This document shows positions 53,670 through 61,854 of a stretch of DNA of 64,000 bases, piece after piece. A program made the position numbers and the translations under genes. Within the stretch, counting starts at the first letter, position 1. The number at the start of each line of letters is the position of its first letter. The stretch is from positions 1 through 64,000 of the forward strand of contig CAYTVI010000001.1 in assembly GCA_964441765.1 (NCBI GenBank). Reading direction: 5' to 3'. The stretch is from Sulfurospirillum sp964441765 (GTDB lineage Bacteria > Campylobacterota > Campylobacteria > Campylobacterales > Sulfurospirillaceae). The notes under the pieces were generated by a model. The model saw only the letters and a list, made by a program, of their open reading frames with translations, made no database searches and was not told the origin of the DNA.

Positions 53670-53675
53670 ATTGTA
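53670..53675 (-). promoter_or_regulatory. -10 box of the PAS–chemoreceptor operon
   Basis: TACAAT on the minus strand preceded by TTGC, 28 bases before the PAS start. A 6-bp inverted repeat AATGAC-(5)-GTCATT (53683-53699) overlaps the -35 zone and could be an operator. Confidence 0.45.
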
Positions 53676-53828
53676 GCAAAAAAATGACAATTCGTCATTG
53701 ACCTGCCTTTATTTCGCCATTTAGCGCTAAAATGATGCTTCTTCTTTACTCAATAGCTCATCTTTAATTTGTTTTTAATTAAAAAATATATGACACCATC
53801 ACCATTTACAGTTGATTAATACTCCCTA

Positions 53829-53837
53829 TGCTACAAT
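53829..53837 (+). promoter_or_regulatory. Extended -10 promoter of the efflux operon
   Basis: TGC-TACAAT, 35 bases before the first efflux ATG, with AAGGA in between. A second TAAAAT (53728-53733), preceded by the palindrome TTTAGCGCTAAA, lies farther upstream. No repressor gene sits beside the operon. Confidence 0.5.
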
Positions 53838-53871
53838 CTAACTAATTTATTATTCATCTAAGGAATAGACT

Positions 53872-55002
53872 ATGCTACCTTTCTCACGTACCCTTATCGT
53901 TTCTCTTTCATGTTTATGGCTCGCAACCCAAGCAATGGCACAGGAACCCGCTAAACAACAGCCTCCTGCCCCTGCTGTCGATGTTTTTAAAATCTCTGCC
54001 CCCAAAGAAGAAGCATTGGTGTTTGAATACCCTGCAAAAACACTCAGTTCTCAAACGGTTTTAGTCAAAGCCAGAGCTAATGGTATCTTACAAAAAAAGT
54101 TTTTCACCGAAGGTCAAAGAGTGAAAGAGGGTGATGTGCTTTATGCCATTGAAAAAGAGAGTTATGAAGCAGCGTACAATCTGGCAAAAGCCAATGTCGC
54201 AAGCCTTGAAGTGAGTGTTCAAAAGACACAAAAAGAGTGGGAACGTCTTAAAGGACTTTTTGAAAGCGGCGCATCCAGTGAACAAGAAAAAGACAATGCC
54301 TATTTTGCCTATGAAGGAGCAAAAGCTTCGTTAAATGGCGCAAAAGCTTCGTTACAAAACGCAGCGATTAATTTAGACAGAACGGTTATCAAAGCACCTG
54401 CTAGTGGTGTTGTGGGTATGAAGCTAGTCGATGTTGGCTCTTTGGTAAGCGATGGAACTGCTTTGGTTGAAATCACACAAACAGATCCTTTACATGTAGA
54501 GTTTTCCATTCCTGATATTGATGTGATGAAACAAAAGTACAACATCAAAAATGGGAAATGGTCAAACCCCACCGATGGCAAACTTAAAGCCTCTTTGAGT
54601 GTTGGAGCGCAAAAATATAAAGAAGTGGGTGTGGTAGACTATCTTAGTTCAAGCTTAGATGCAAAAACAGGCTCACTCAAAGCGCGCGCTTCTTTTAAAA
54701 ACGCCAACAATGAACTTTTACCCAACCAATTTGTCAAAGTTAGCCTTTTAGGACTCACCCGTGCCAATGTCATCAAAGTCCCACAAAAAGCTGTTTTACA
54801 GAACCCTTTAGGAACCGTTGTTTTTGTTGTTGAAGAGGGAAAAGCGGTCACAAAACCTGTCAAAATTGGCGAAACCAGTGAAAATGAATTTGTCATCGAC
54901 AGTGGTTTAAAAGAGGGCGACACAGTTATTGTCAATAACTTCTTTAGAATCAAAAATGGCGCGCCTGTCAAAGTCGATAAAGTCATCAACGAGGGAAAAT
55001 AG
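53872..55002 (+). CDS. RND efflux periplasmic adaptor (CmeA/AcrA-like)
   Basis: A 376-residue adaptor linking pump and outer-membrane channel. The signal peptide (to about AMA, residue 23) has no lipobox. A lipoyl/biotinyl half (VLVKARANGILQKKFFTEGQRVKEGD), an alpha-helical hairpin (about 90-165), the second lipoyl half (IKAPASGVVGMKLVDVGSLV) and a beta-barrel follow in order. It is the first gene of a CmeABC-type operon. One palindrome encodes LHVE. Confidence 0.93.
   Translation: MLPFSRTLIVSLSCLWLATQAMAQEPAKQQPPAPAVDVFKISAPKEEALVFEYPAKTLSSQTVLVKARANGILQKKFFTEGQRVKEGDVLYAIEKESYEAAYNLAKANVASLEVSVQKTQKEWERLKGLFESGASSEQEKDNAYFAYEGAKASLNGAKASLQNAAINLDRTVIKAPASGVVGMKLVDVGSLVSDGTALVEITQTDPLHVEFSIPDIDVMKQKYNIKNGKWSNPTDGKLKASLSVGAQKYKEVGVVDYLSSSLDAKTGSLKARASFKNANNELLPNQFVKVSLLGLTRANVIKVPQKAVLQNPLGTVVFVVEEGKAVTKPVKIGETSENEFVIDSGLKEGDTVIVNNFFRIKNGAPVKVDKVINEGK
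54489..54498. repeat. TTTACATGTA palindrome, copy 27
   Basis: L-H-V-E in the efflux adaptor (copies 25 and 26 form the hairpin at 51495-51530). Confidence 0.7.
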
Positions 55003-58000
55003 ATGTTTTCAAAGTTTTTTATCAACCGTCCTATCTTTGCGACGGTTATTTCCATCGTTATTGTGCTTGCAGGTATCATAGCGATTCGCTCACTGCCTGT
55101 TCAAGAATACCCAAGCATCGCACCACCCCAAATCATCGTCTCAGCAACCTATCCTGGTGCTGATGCACAAACCTTAGCAAGCACCATTGCCGCTCCGATT
55201 GAAGAGGAGCTCAATGGGGTTAAAAATATGATTTATATGACCTCTACCGCCTCTCCTAGTGGCATTGTAAACATCAATGTCTACTTTCAAATCGGAACCG
55301 ATGTCGCACAAGCGAAAGTGGATGTCAACAACCGTGTTCAAGTTGCAACCAACAAACTCCCAGAAGCAGTCAAACGCCAAGGTGTGGTGGTCAAAGAGCG
55401 CTCTCCTGATATCTTAAAAGTGCTTGCCCTCACCTCTAAAGGCAATGTGCATGACACCACCTTTATCTCAAACTACGCGCTTGTCAATATCGTTGATGAT
55501 TTAAAGCGTATCCCTGGGATTGGCGATGTGAGTATTTTTGGCAATAAAAATTATGCCATTCGTGTCTGGATAAACCCTGATAAACTTTCCATCTATGAGA
55601 TGACCACCGCAGAAGTCATTAACGCGATAAAAAACCAAAATGAACAATACGCTGCTGGACAAATCGGTCAAGAACCGATGGAAAATGCTCCCACCTATAC
55701 ATACACTGTGAAAACAGCAGGCAGACTTAAAACAGCCGATGAATTTGAAAATATCTTGCTCAAAACCTCAGCCGATGGCTCTGCGCTAAAACTCAAAGAT
55801 GTTGCGAGGGTGGAACTGGGTGTTGAGTCTTATTTTTTTGGGGGTATTTTTAACAAACAACCGATGATTCCTATCGGTATCTATTTGGGCTCAGGAGCAA
55901 ATGCGTTAGAAGTCTCTGCCCTTTTGGACAAAAAACTTGAAGAAATCGCACCCAATTTTCCAAGCGATTTGGAGATTAACACCGCGTATGACCCGACTAA
56001 GTTTGTCAAAGAGTCTATCCATGAAGTGGTTTTTACCCTATTACTTTCTATCGCTCTTGTTGTGGGCATCATCTATTTGTTCTTAGGCAATCTTAGAGCA
56101 ACATTTATCCCTGTCTTAGCTATTCCTGTTTCCATCGTTGGAACATTTGCTGGCTTTTATGCCGCAGGTTTTTCCATCAACCTGCTCACCCTCTTTGGGC
56201 TTACCTTAGCCATCGGTCTGGTGGTTGATGATGCGATTGTCGTTATTGAAAACGTTGAGCGCCTCCTTCGTGAAGAAGAAAAGCTGAGTGTCAAAGAAGC
56301 GACCATCAAAGCGATGCAAGAAATTACAAGCCCTGTTGTGGCTATCGTGCTTGTTTTGTGCGCCGTGTTTGTTCCAGCCGCTTTCATGGGTGGCTTTAGC
56401 GGAATGCTATACCAACAATTTGCGATGACGATTATTATCTCTGTCGTTATCTCAGGACTTGTCGCACTTACCCTTACACCAGCGCTGTGTGCGTTGCTTC
56501 TTAAAAAACATGAGAGTGAGCCTTTTTGGTTTATTCGAAAGTTTAATGCCTTTTTTGATTGGAGCACGCAAGTCTTTAGCACAGGCGTTCGCAAAACCAT
56601 CCGCTTTGGATTTTTCAATGTCTTAGTGTTTGGCGTGATGATTGTGGGTATTTATGCTCTCAATGCCAAACTTCCCACAGGGCTTGTTCCCAATGAAGAT
56701 AAAGGCTCTATTCTTATCATCAACAACCTTATGCCCGGAGCCGCCCTTGGACGCACCCAAGAGGTTAGCCAATGGGTGAGTGAATTTGCTATGAAAAAAG
56801 AACACGTTGAAAAAGTAGGTGCACTCTCAGGGCTTGATTTTATTACAGGGGCTTATAAAACAGACTCTGGCATTAGCTTTGTAAGACTGAGTGATTGGAG
56901 TGAGCGCCCACTTCCTAACCAAACCGCACAAGCCATTGCAGGCGATATGATGAAATCCCTTACTCAAAATAAAGAAGCGATGCTCATCCCCGTCACACCG
57001 CCTCCTATCATGGGGATGAGTACAACAGGAGGCTTTGAGCTGTATATTCAAGATAGAACGGGCTCAGACATCCAAGCGCTTGATACCTATGTCAAAGAAA
57101 TCGTAGCACGTGCGAGTGCCAGAGCTGAACTTACGGCTATGCGCACCACACTTAACACCAATGTTCCCCAGTTTCTCATCTCGGTGGATACGGCAAAAGC
57201 AAAATCGCTCGGTGTTGAGATATCCGATATCTTTACCACCATCCAAGCCACTTTTGGAAACACCTATACCAATGACTTCAACCTTTTTGGACGCACCTAC
57301 AAAGTCAACGTTCAAGCAGAGAGTACCTTTAGAGAAGGGGTTGAAAATTACAGCGATGTATTTGTGCGCTCCAATGAAGGCAAGCTGATTCCGCTCAGTT
57401 CTCTCTCCACCATCAAACGCGTTGTAGGTCCAGCGATTGTTCAAAAGTTTAATATGTTCCAAGCGGCTCAAATTTCGGGTCAGCCTGCCCTTGGACACAG
57501 TTCGGGTGAAGCGTTAAGGCTCATTGAGAGTATCGCTAAAGAAGTCCTTCCTACTGGCTACACCATCGCGTGGGCGGGAACATCGTATCAGGAAAAACAG
57601 CTAGAGCAAAGTGGAAATACCGCTTTTATCTATGCGATTATTTTTGTTTTCTTGATTCTTGCGGCATTGTATGAGAGCTGGTCGATTCCCTTTGCCGTTG
57701 TTGTGGCTGTTCCTTTTGCCCTTTTGGGTGCGGTTTTAGGGATTTGGATGCGTGATTTGCAAAATGACATCTATTTCCAAGTAGGACTTGTTACGTTGGT
57801 GGGATTGTCGGCTAAAAATGCCATTTTGATGGTTGAGTTTGCGATGCACAAGCTCAAAGAGGGTCATAGCCTCATCGATGCAACCGTAGAGGGAGCAAAA
57901 ATCCGCTTCCGTCCTATCATCATGACCTCTTTTGCGTTTATCGCAGGTACGCTTCCTTTAGCCATCAGCACAGGAGCAGGAGCCAATAGCCGTCATGTCA

Positions 58001-58131
58001 TTGGAACAACCGTTGTAGGCGGAATGATAAGCCTTACCATCATCGGTGTCTTTTTTGTACCTCTGTTTTTCTACCTTATCATGCGTTTCAAAGAAAAATT
58101 TAGCCCTAAAGGAGTGAGCCATGACGCATAA
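55003..58131 (+). CDS. RND multidrug efflux pump (CmeB/AcrB-like, HAE1)
   Basis: A 1042-residue inner-membrane proton-driven pump with 12 helices in two pseudo-repeats and two large periplasmic loops. FINRPIFATVISIVIVLAG opens it; the proton-relay pair Asp-Asp is in GLVVDDAIVVIENVERL (helix 4); AKNAILMVEFA marks helix 10 of the second half. HAE1 pumps export drugs, bile or detergents. It begins one base after the adaptor stop. There is no palindrome within it. Confidence 0.95.
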   Translation: MFSKFFINRPIFATVISIVIVLAGIIAIRSLPVQEYPSIAPPQIIVSATYPGADAQTLASTIAAPIEEELNGVKNMIYMTSTASPSGIVNINVYFQIGTDVAQAKVDVNNRVQVATNKLPEAVKRQGVVVKERSPDILKVLALTSKGNVHDTTFISNYALVNIVDDLKRIPGIGDVSIFGNKNYAIRVWINPDKLSIYEMTTAEVINAIKNQNEQYAAGQIGQEPMENAPTYTYTVKTAGRLKTADEFENILLKTSADGSALKLKDVARVELGVESYFFGGIFNKQPMIPIGIYLGSGANALEVSALLDKKLEEIAPNFPSDLEINTAYDPTKFVKESIHEVVFTLLLSIALVVGIIYLFLGNLRATFIPVLAIPVSIVGTFAGFYAAGFSINLLTLFGLTLAIGLVVDDAIVVIENVERLLREEEKLSVKEATIKAMQEITSPVVAIVLVLCAVFVPAAFMGGFSGMLYQQFAMTIIISVVISGLVALTLTPALCALLLKKHESEPFWFIRKFNAFFDWSTQVFSTGVRKTIRFGFFNVLVFGVMIVGIYALNAKLPTGLVPNEDKGSILIINNLMPGAALGRTQEVSQWVSEFAMKKEHVEKVGALSGLDFITGAYKTDSGISFVRLSDWSERPLPNQTAQAIAGDMMKSLTQNKEAMLIPVTPPPIMGMSTTGGFELYIQDRTGSDIQALDTYVKEIVARASARAELTAMRTTLNTNVPQFLISVDTAKAKSLGVEISDIFTTIQATFGNTYTNDFNLFGRTYKVNVQAESTFREGVENYSDVFVRSNEGKLIPLSSLSTIKRVVGPAIVQKFNMFQAAQISGQPALGHSSGEALRLIESIAKEVLPTGYTIAWAGTSYQEKQLEQSGNTAFIYAIIFVFLILAALYESWSIPFAVVVAVPFALLGAVLGIWMRDLQNDIYFQVGLVTLVGLSAKNAILMVEFAMHKLKEGHSLIDATVEGAKIRFRPIIMTSFAFIAGTLPLAISTGAGANSRHVIGTTVVGGMISLTIIGVFFVPLFFYLIMRFKEKFSPKGVSHDA

Positions 58132-59524
58132 AACTATTTTATTTTCACTTGCTACACTGTTTTTGCTTAGCGGATGTTCTCTCTCTCCTGAGTTAAAAAC
58201 ACCTGATATTGCACTACCTAACGCGAATCAAGAGGCTTTACATGTAAAAGCTTCTTGGTGGAAACATTTTAACGATGAAACACTCAATAGCCTTGTTGAT
58301 GAAGCTTTGAACAACAGCGACGATATCAAACTCTCAGCCCTTAAAGTACTCAAAGCTCGGCAAGCCTATGGGCTGAGCGATGCCAACCGCTACCCTACAC
58401 TCAATGCAACCGCGAGTGCGACCAAACAACAAACGAGTGATGAAACGTATCAGCATAATCGTAGCGAGTACAAAGACAATACCATGAACCTTACCTTAGG
58501 TTATGAGATAGATTTGTGGGGAAAACTCTCGTCTCAGTCAGAATCAAGCTGGGCATCGTACCTCTCTACCAAAGCTGCCGCACAAACGGTGCGCAATACC
58601 CTAGTGCACGAAGTCAGCCTTGCCTATTTTAATCTTGCCTCTATCCATGAGCGCATTGCCCTTCTTGAAAAAAGTGCGCAAGCCTACAAAGCCAGTTATG
58701 AATTTAGACAAAAACAGTATCAGCAAGGTGCTATTAACGAGCTTTTAGCCAATCAAGCCAAAGCGCAGTATCACAATACTCTTGGCACCTTAGAGAGTTT
58801 AAAAGAGACACAAAAAATTCAAGAAAGCGCTCTAGCGCTTCTTATCGGTAAATCTCCCGCTCAATTTTTCAACACGCCCCTTGGGCTTCACGTAAAATTA
58901 CCCGAACCTTTAGCCATTCCCTCAGGCATTCCCTCTTCACTGCTCGAATCACGCCCTGATATCCAAGAAGCGCTGGAAAATCTTAGAAGTAAAAATGCGC
59001 TCATCGGTGTTGAAAAAGCCTCTTATTTCCCAACCATTAGCCTTACGGGTAGTTACGGACAGCAAAGTGAAACCTTGGACAACATTTTAAAATCAAGTGC
59101 AAATAGGTGGAGTTTTGGACCCAGTTTGAGTGTGCCTATTTTTGATTTTGGGCGCATTAAAACACGTGTTGCCATCTCTGAAACCGATCTGCAAACAGCA
59201 CTGGTCAGTTATGAACAAACCGTGAAAAAAGCTTACAAAGAAGTTCACGACGCACTTGCTCGCCAAAACAGCGCACACACCCGTCTAAATTTTCAACGTG
59301 AAGAGCTTAAAGCCTATGAAAACACCTTTTTACTCTCTTCAAAACGCTTTGAAAAAGGAGCCGCTTCTAGCCTTGAGGTCATTGATGCGCAAAAAAATAT
59401 GCTCAGCACTTCTATCGCTCATGTCAGTACCAAACAAGCACTTCTTGCTTCACAAGCTGAACTGTTCAAAGCCCTTGGCAGTGGATGGAATAAAACCATG
59501 CTTTTAAATGAGGAGCAACAATGA
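58121..59524 (+). CDS. Outer-membrane efflux lipoprotein (CmeC/OprM-like)
   Basis: A TolC-superfamily channel of 467 residues with a lipobox (LLSGC, Cys 19). Two outer-membrane efflux repeats are visible, the first with GYEIDLWGKLSSQSESSWAS, the second with SVPIFDFGRIKTRVA; both end in long helices. It forms the outer-membrane exit for the pump and overlaps that gene by 11 bases and the oxidoreductase gene by four. One palindrome (58237) encodes LHVK. Confidence 0.93.
   Translation: MTHKTILFSLATLFLLSGCSLSPELKTPDIALPNANQEALHVKASWWKHFNDETLNSLVDEALNNSDDIKLSALKVLKARQAYGLSDANRYPTLNATASATKQQTSDETYQHNRSEYKDNTMNLTLGYEIDLWGKLSSQSESSWASYLSTKAAAQTVRNTLVHEVSLAYFNLASIHERIALLEKSAQAYKASYEFRQKQYQQGAINELLANQAKAQYHNTLGTLESLKETQKIQESALALLIGKSPAQFFNTPLGLHVKLPEPLAIPSGIPSSLLESRPDIQEALENLRSKNALIGVEKASYFPTISLTGSYGQQSETLDNILKSSANRWSFGPSLSVPIFDFGRIKTRVAISETDLQTALVSYEQTVKKAYKEVHDALARQNSAHTRLNFQREELKAYENTFLLSSKRFEKGAASSLEVIDAQKNMLSTSIAHVSTKQALLASQAELFKALGSGWNKTMLLNEEQQ
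58237..58248. repeat. TTTACATGTAAA palindrome, copy 28
   Basis: L-H-V-K in the efflux outer-membrane channel. Confidence 0.85.
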
Positions 59525-60549
59525 GCCATTTACTTAGCCCGTATTCATTAGGTTCCGTGGAGCTTAAAAACAGAGTCGTGATGCCTCCGATGTGTATGTA
59601 TAAAGCTAAAGAAGATGGCTGTGTGAGTGATTTTCATCTTGCCCATTATGGTGCACGTGCCATTGGTGGTGTTGGGCTTATCATTGTTGAAGCCACTGCG
59701 GTAGAAGCACGTGGGCGTATCAGCGATAATGATTTGGGTTTATGGGATGATGCGCAAATAGAAGGTCATCAAAAACTCACACAGAGCGTACACAATTTTG
59801 GTGCGAAGATAGCTGTTCAACTGGCTCACGCAGGACGTAAAAGTGTTTGCAAATACTCCCTTCCCGTAGCGCCTAGCCCTCTTTTATTTAGCGAAACAGG
59901 AGGTTATAAAACTCCTGTGAGTTTATGCAATATGGAAATCGAAGAGATGATTATCGCCTTTACACACGCTGCCAAACGAGCACACAAAGCGGGGTATGAC
60001 GTCTTAGAATTACACGCCGCACACGGTTATTTGCTCAATGAATTTTTATCACCTCTGACCAATCAACGAACTGACCGCTATGGTGGGACATTAGAAAAAC
60101 GTTGCGCACTTGTGCTGAAAGTGTGTACTGCCATCTTAAAAGAAGTGCCCTTACCTCTGATGGTACGACTTTCAGCCGATGAGTGGGTTGAGGGTGGTTG
60201 GAGTTTAGAAGATAGCCTCTTTTTAAGTGAGCAACTCAAAAATATTGGTGTGTGCATGGTACACGTCTCTAGTGGAGGCAACCACGCCATTCAGCCTTTA
60301 CTTCCTCCTTTAAAACCGCTCTACCAAGCACACTTTGCCAAAGCCATCAAAGAAGCTATCAACATCGACACCATCGCTGTGGGGCTCATCACTACCGAAG
60401 AAGAAGGGGAGAAGCTTTTAGAAGAAAAAGCGTGTGATTTGGTGGCATACGGACGAGAACTTTTACGCAATCCCAATTTTGTCCAATACATCGCACAAAA
60501 AAACAACCAAAGAGAGCTACTTGAGATAGCCTACGCAAGAGCTTTTTAA
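59521..60549 (+). CDS. Old yellow enzyme (YqjM/NamA-type NADPH dehydrogenase)
   Basis: A 342-residue FMN TIM-barrel enzyme of the classical YqjM type. Seen are LKNRVVMPPMCMYKA with the YqjM-like Cys, AVQLAHAGRKS, the substrate-binding VLELHAAHGYLLNEFLSPLTNQRTD (His-x-x-His) and VAYGRELLRNP. It reduces electrophilic alkenes with NADPH. It overlaps the efflux channel gene by four bases, so it is the fourth gene of the pump operon, perhaps detoxifying electrophiles that the pump exports; that link is inference. Confidence 0.92.
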   Translation: MSHLLSPYSLGSVELKNRVVMPPMCMYKAKEDGCVSDFHLAHYGARAIGGVGLIIVEATAVEARGRISDNDLGLWDDAQIEGHQKLTQSVHNFGAKIAVQLAHAGRKSVCKYSLPVAPSPLLFSETGGYKTPVSLCNMEIEEMIIAFTHAAKRAHKAGYDVLELHAAHGYLLNEFLSPLTNQRTDRYGGTLEKRCALVLKVCTAILKEVPLPLMVRLSADEWVEGGWSLEDSLFLSEQLKNIGVCMVHVSSGGNHAIQPLLPPLKPLYQAHFAKAIKEAINIDTIAVGLITTEEEGEKLLEEKACDLVAYGRELLRNPNFVQYIAQKNNQRELLEIAYARAF

Positions 60550-60553
60550 CACT

Positions 60554-60596
60554 TTTTTACATGTAAAGCCTACATTGAGTGCTTTACATGTAAAAA
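60554..60596. terminator. Hairpin of two TACATGTA palindromes after the efflux operon
   Basis: Copies at 60556-60567 and 60583-60594 are inverted: TTTTTACATGTAAAGC pairs with GCTTTACATGTAAAAA around an 11-base loop, a few bases after the oxidoreductase stop. A T-run leads the first arm rather than following the second, so termination on the plus strand is less certain. Confidence 0.5.
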
Positions 60597-60647
60597 GTGA
60601 CTTCTTAGGGAATAGTTTATGTATAAGCCTTTGAAAAAGGTCTTAGC

Positions 60648-60950
60648 ATGGAAGAAGTACGTGACCGTTATATCAGTTTTCATAATATCGACTGCTATGA
60701 AAATGCCACCGAAGTGCTTGACGCGCTTTATGAGCTCTTTACCCTTCATCCCGAAGCACACAATGCGCTATGGGAACGCTTTGAAACGCTCATCCCTAAA
60801 AATTATAAAGAAGTGTTTGCTAAAAAAGATTCCAAAGATATTTTGTATCACATCTGCTCTCACGTTTTTTATCTCTCCGCACTTTTTGAAGAGTATGATT
60901 TTGAAAAAGGTATTGTGTTGATGGAAAAAGCAGAATTGGAGTGCTGTTAA
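60648..60950 (+). CDS. cowN: CowN-like N2-fixation sustaining protein
   Basis: A 100-residue soluble protein. DRYISFHNIDCYENA at the N-terminus, NALWERFETLI in the middle, SHVFYLSALFEEYD and the terminal EKAELECC match the CowN family, known from Rhodospirillum and Rhodobacter as needed for nitrogenase-dependent growth in the presence of carbon monoxide. The Cys-Cys end is typical of it. No nif gene is in the window. I take ATG 60648 (the overlapping 60619 frame is a shadow). This points to a diazotrophic or formerly diazotrophic host. Confidence 0.85.
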   Translation: MEEVRDRYISFHNIDCYENATEVLDALYELFTLHPEAHNALWERFETLIPKNYKEVFAKKDSKDILYHICSHVFYLSALFEEYDFEKGIVLMEKAELECC

Positions 60951-60991
60951 AATCTGCCGATATAGTTTTTAGCTCTTCAAAGGAGTGAACC

Positions 60992-61180
60992 ATGGACGCA
61001 CTCAGTGCAACAAACCCCATGAGTCCTGAGATGTATGCGATGAAACAATCTACAAAAATCCAAGAGCAAGCGATGGCAAAACTACTTGACGCGCTTCAAG
61101 GACAGATGGAAAGTACACCGCAGCCCGTTTCTGGACTCGCAGACCAAGGCATTGGTAGCAACCTTGATATTCGGGGTTGA
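60992..61180 (+). CDS. YjfB-like putative motility protein
   Basis: A 62-residue protein, MDALSATNPMSPEMYAMKQSTKIQEQAMAKLLDAL (shown in part), ending with LADQGIGSNLDIRG. It matches the YjfB putative motility family of small helical proteins (first seen in Bacillus motility regulons). Start ATG 60992 has AAAGGAG at about 60979. A strong hairpin follows 14 bases after the stop. Family assignment by pattern; function not established. Confidence 0.72.
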   Translation: MDALSATNPMSPEMYAMKQSTKIQEQAMAKLLDALQGQMESTPQPVSGLADQGIGSNLDIRG

Positions 61181-61193
61181 TGCCAACAAATTC

Positions 61194-61219
61194 AAGAGAC
61201 GAAGCACAATTCGTCTCTT
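61194..61219 (+). terminator. Terminator after the YjfB-like gene
   Basis: Perfect 10-bp arms AAGAGACGAA and TTCGTCTCTT around a six-base loop, followed by CTTTCTTC. Confidence 0.7.
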
Positions 61220-61256
61220 CTTTCTTCAAAAAATGCCAAAAAAATCCTCTTTTCCA

Positions 61257-61265
61257 TGTTATAAT
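61257..61265 (+). promoter_or_regulatory. Consensus extended -10 promoter of the HemJ-like gene
   Basis: TGT-TATAAT, 25 bases before the ATG, with AAGGA between. A textbook extended -10. Confidence 0.6.
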
Positions 61266-61289
61266 CGCGCAAATTGATTAAGGATTTTT

Positions 61290-61799
61290 ATGGCGTATTA
61301 CAGTTGGATTTTAACCTTTCATATTATGTCGTTTATGTCGTGGATGGCGATGCTTTTTTATTTGCCACGCCTTTTTGTCTATCATGTGGAACATGCAGAT
61401 AAAAAAGAGTTTGTCGAAGTGGTTAAGATTCAAGAGTATAAAATTTACAAATACATTGGACTTCCTGCCTTTTGGGCAACGCTTTTAAGCGGTGTTTTGA
61501 TGCTTGCCCTTAACCCCGTTTTATTTCAATCAGGTGCCTGGCTTGATGCAAAGTTTGTCGTTGTTATCTTACTAACAGCTTACTCTTTTTCACTCGAATA
61601 CTTTCGCGTTCAGCTAGAACACCATTTGTGCACCAAAAGCGGTCAGTTTTTCAGAGCCTACAATGAAGTTCCAACACTCCTTTCAATCCTCATTGTAACA
61701 TATGTTGTGGTCAAAACGTTTTCGTTGTTATTTACCATTTTGATGGTTTTACTCTTTGCCTTTATTGCTTATATGATTATGAAACCAAAGAAGAAGTAG
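61290..61799 (+). CDS. hemJ: HemJ-like protoporphyrinogen oxidase (UPF0093)
   Basis: A 169-residue protein with four to five membrane helices. The N-terminal SWILTFHIMSFMSWMAMLFYLPRLFVYH (split: SWILTFHIM, then SWMAMLFYLPRLFVYH) with His 11 is the HemJ signature, and a conserved Lys occurs in AWLDAKFVVV. HemJ oxidises protoporphyrinogen IX in haem synthesis. CopD-like proteins share topology but not this N-terminus. Its stop lies inside a palindromic repeat. Confidence 0.85.
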   Translation: MAYYSWILTFHIMSFMSWMAMLFYLPRLFVYHVEHADKKEFVEVVKIQEYKIYKYIGLPAFWATLLSGVLMLALNPVLFQSGAWLDAKFVVVILLTAYSFSLEYFRVQLEHHLCTKSGQFFRAYNEVPTLLSILIVTYVVVKTFSLLFTILMVLLFAFIAYMIMKPKKK

Positions 61800-61822
61800 C
61801 TTTACATGTAAAGCTACTTCTT
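61791..61822. terminator. Perfect 32-bp palindrome with the TACATGTA repeat at its centre
   Basis: Half-site AAGAAGTAGCTTTACA followed by its exact reverse complement. It spans the last codons and stop (TAG, 61797-61799) of the HemJ-like gene and lies 33 bases from the convergent YhiN gene. Zero-loop symmetry forms a stable hairpin in both RNAs, so bidirectional termination is likely. Confidence 0.6.
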
Positions 61823-61854
61823 AACGACTTTAATCTGAGCGTTTCATAAAAAAA

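Noticed and set aside
53720..53731. TTTAGCGCTAAA palindrome as a second repeat family
   Set aside because: I see only one clear copy; it overlaps a TAAAAT -10-like box, so I treat it as part of a promoter region.
58880..58900. LHVK in the efflux channel gene near 58890
   Set aside because: The codons read CTTCACGTAAAA, lacking the TACATGTA core, so it is not counted.
60570..60761. Minus-strand 63-residue frame across the hairpin and cowN start
   Set aside because: It spans a hairpin and lies antisense to cowN; no ribosome site.
60619..60921. 100-residue frame overlapping cowN in another phase
   Set aside because: The 60648 frame has an unmistakable CowN pattern; this one is a low-complexity shadow rich in Lys and Phe.
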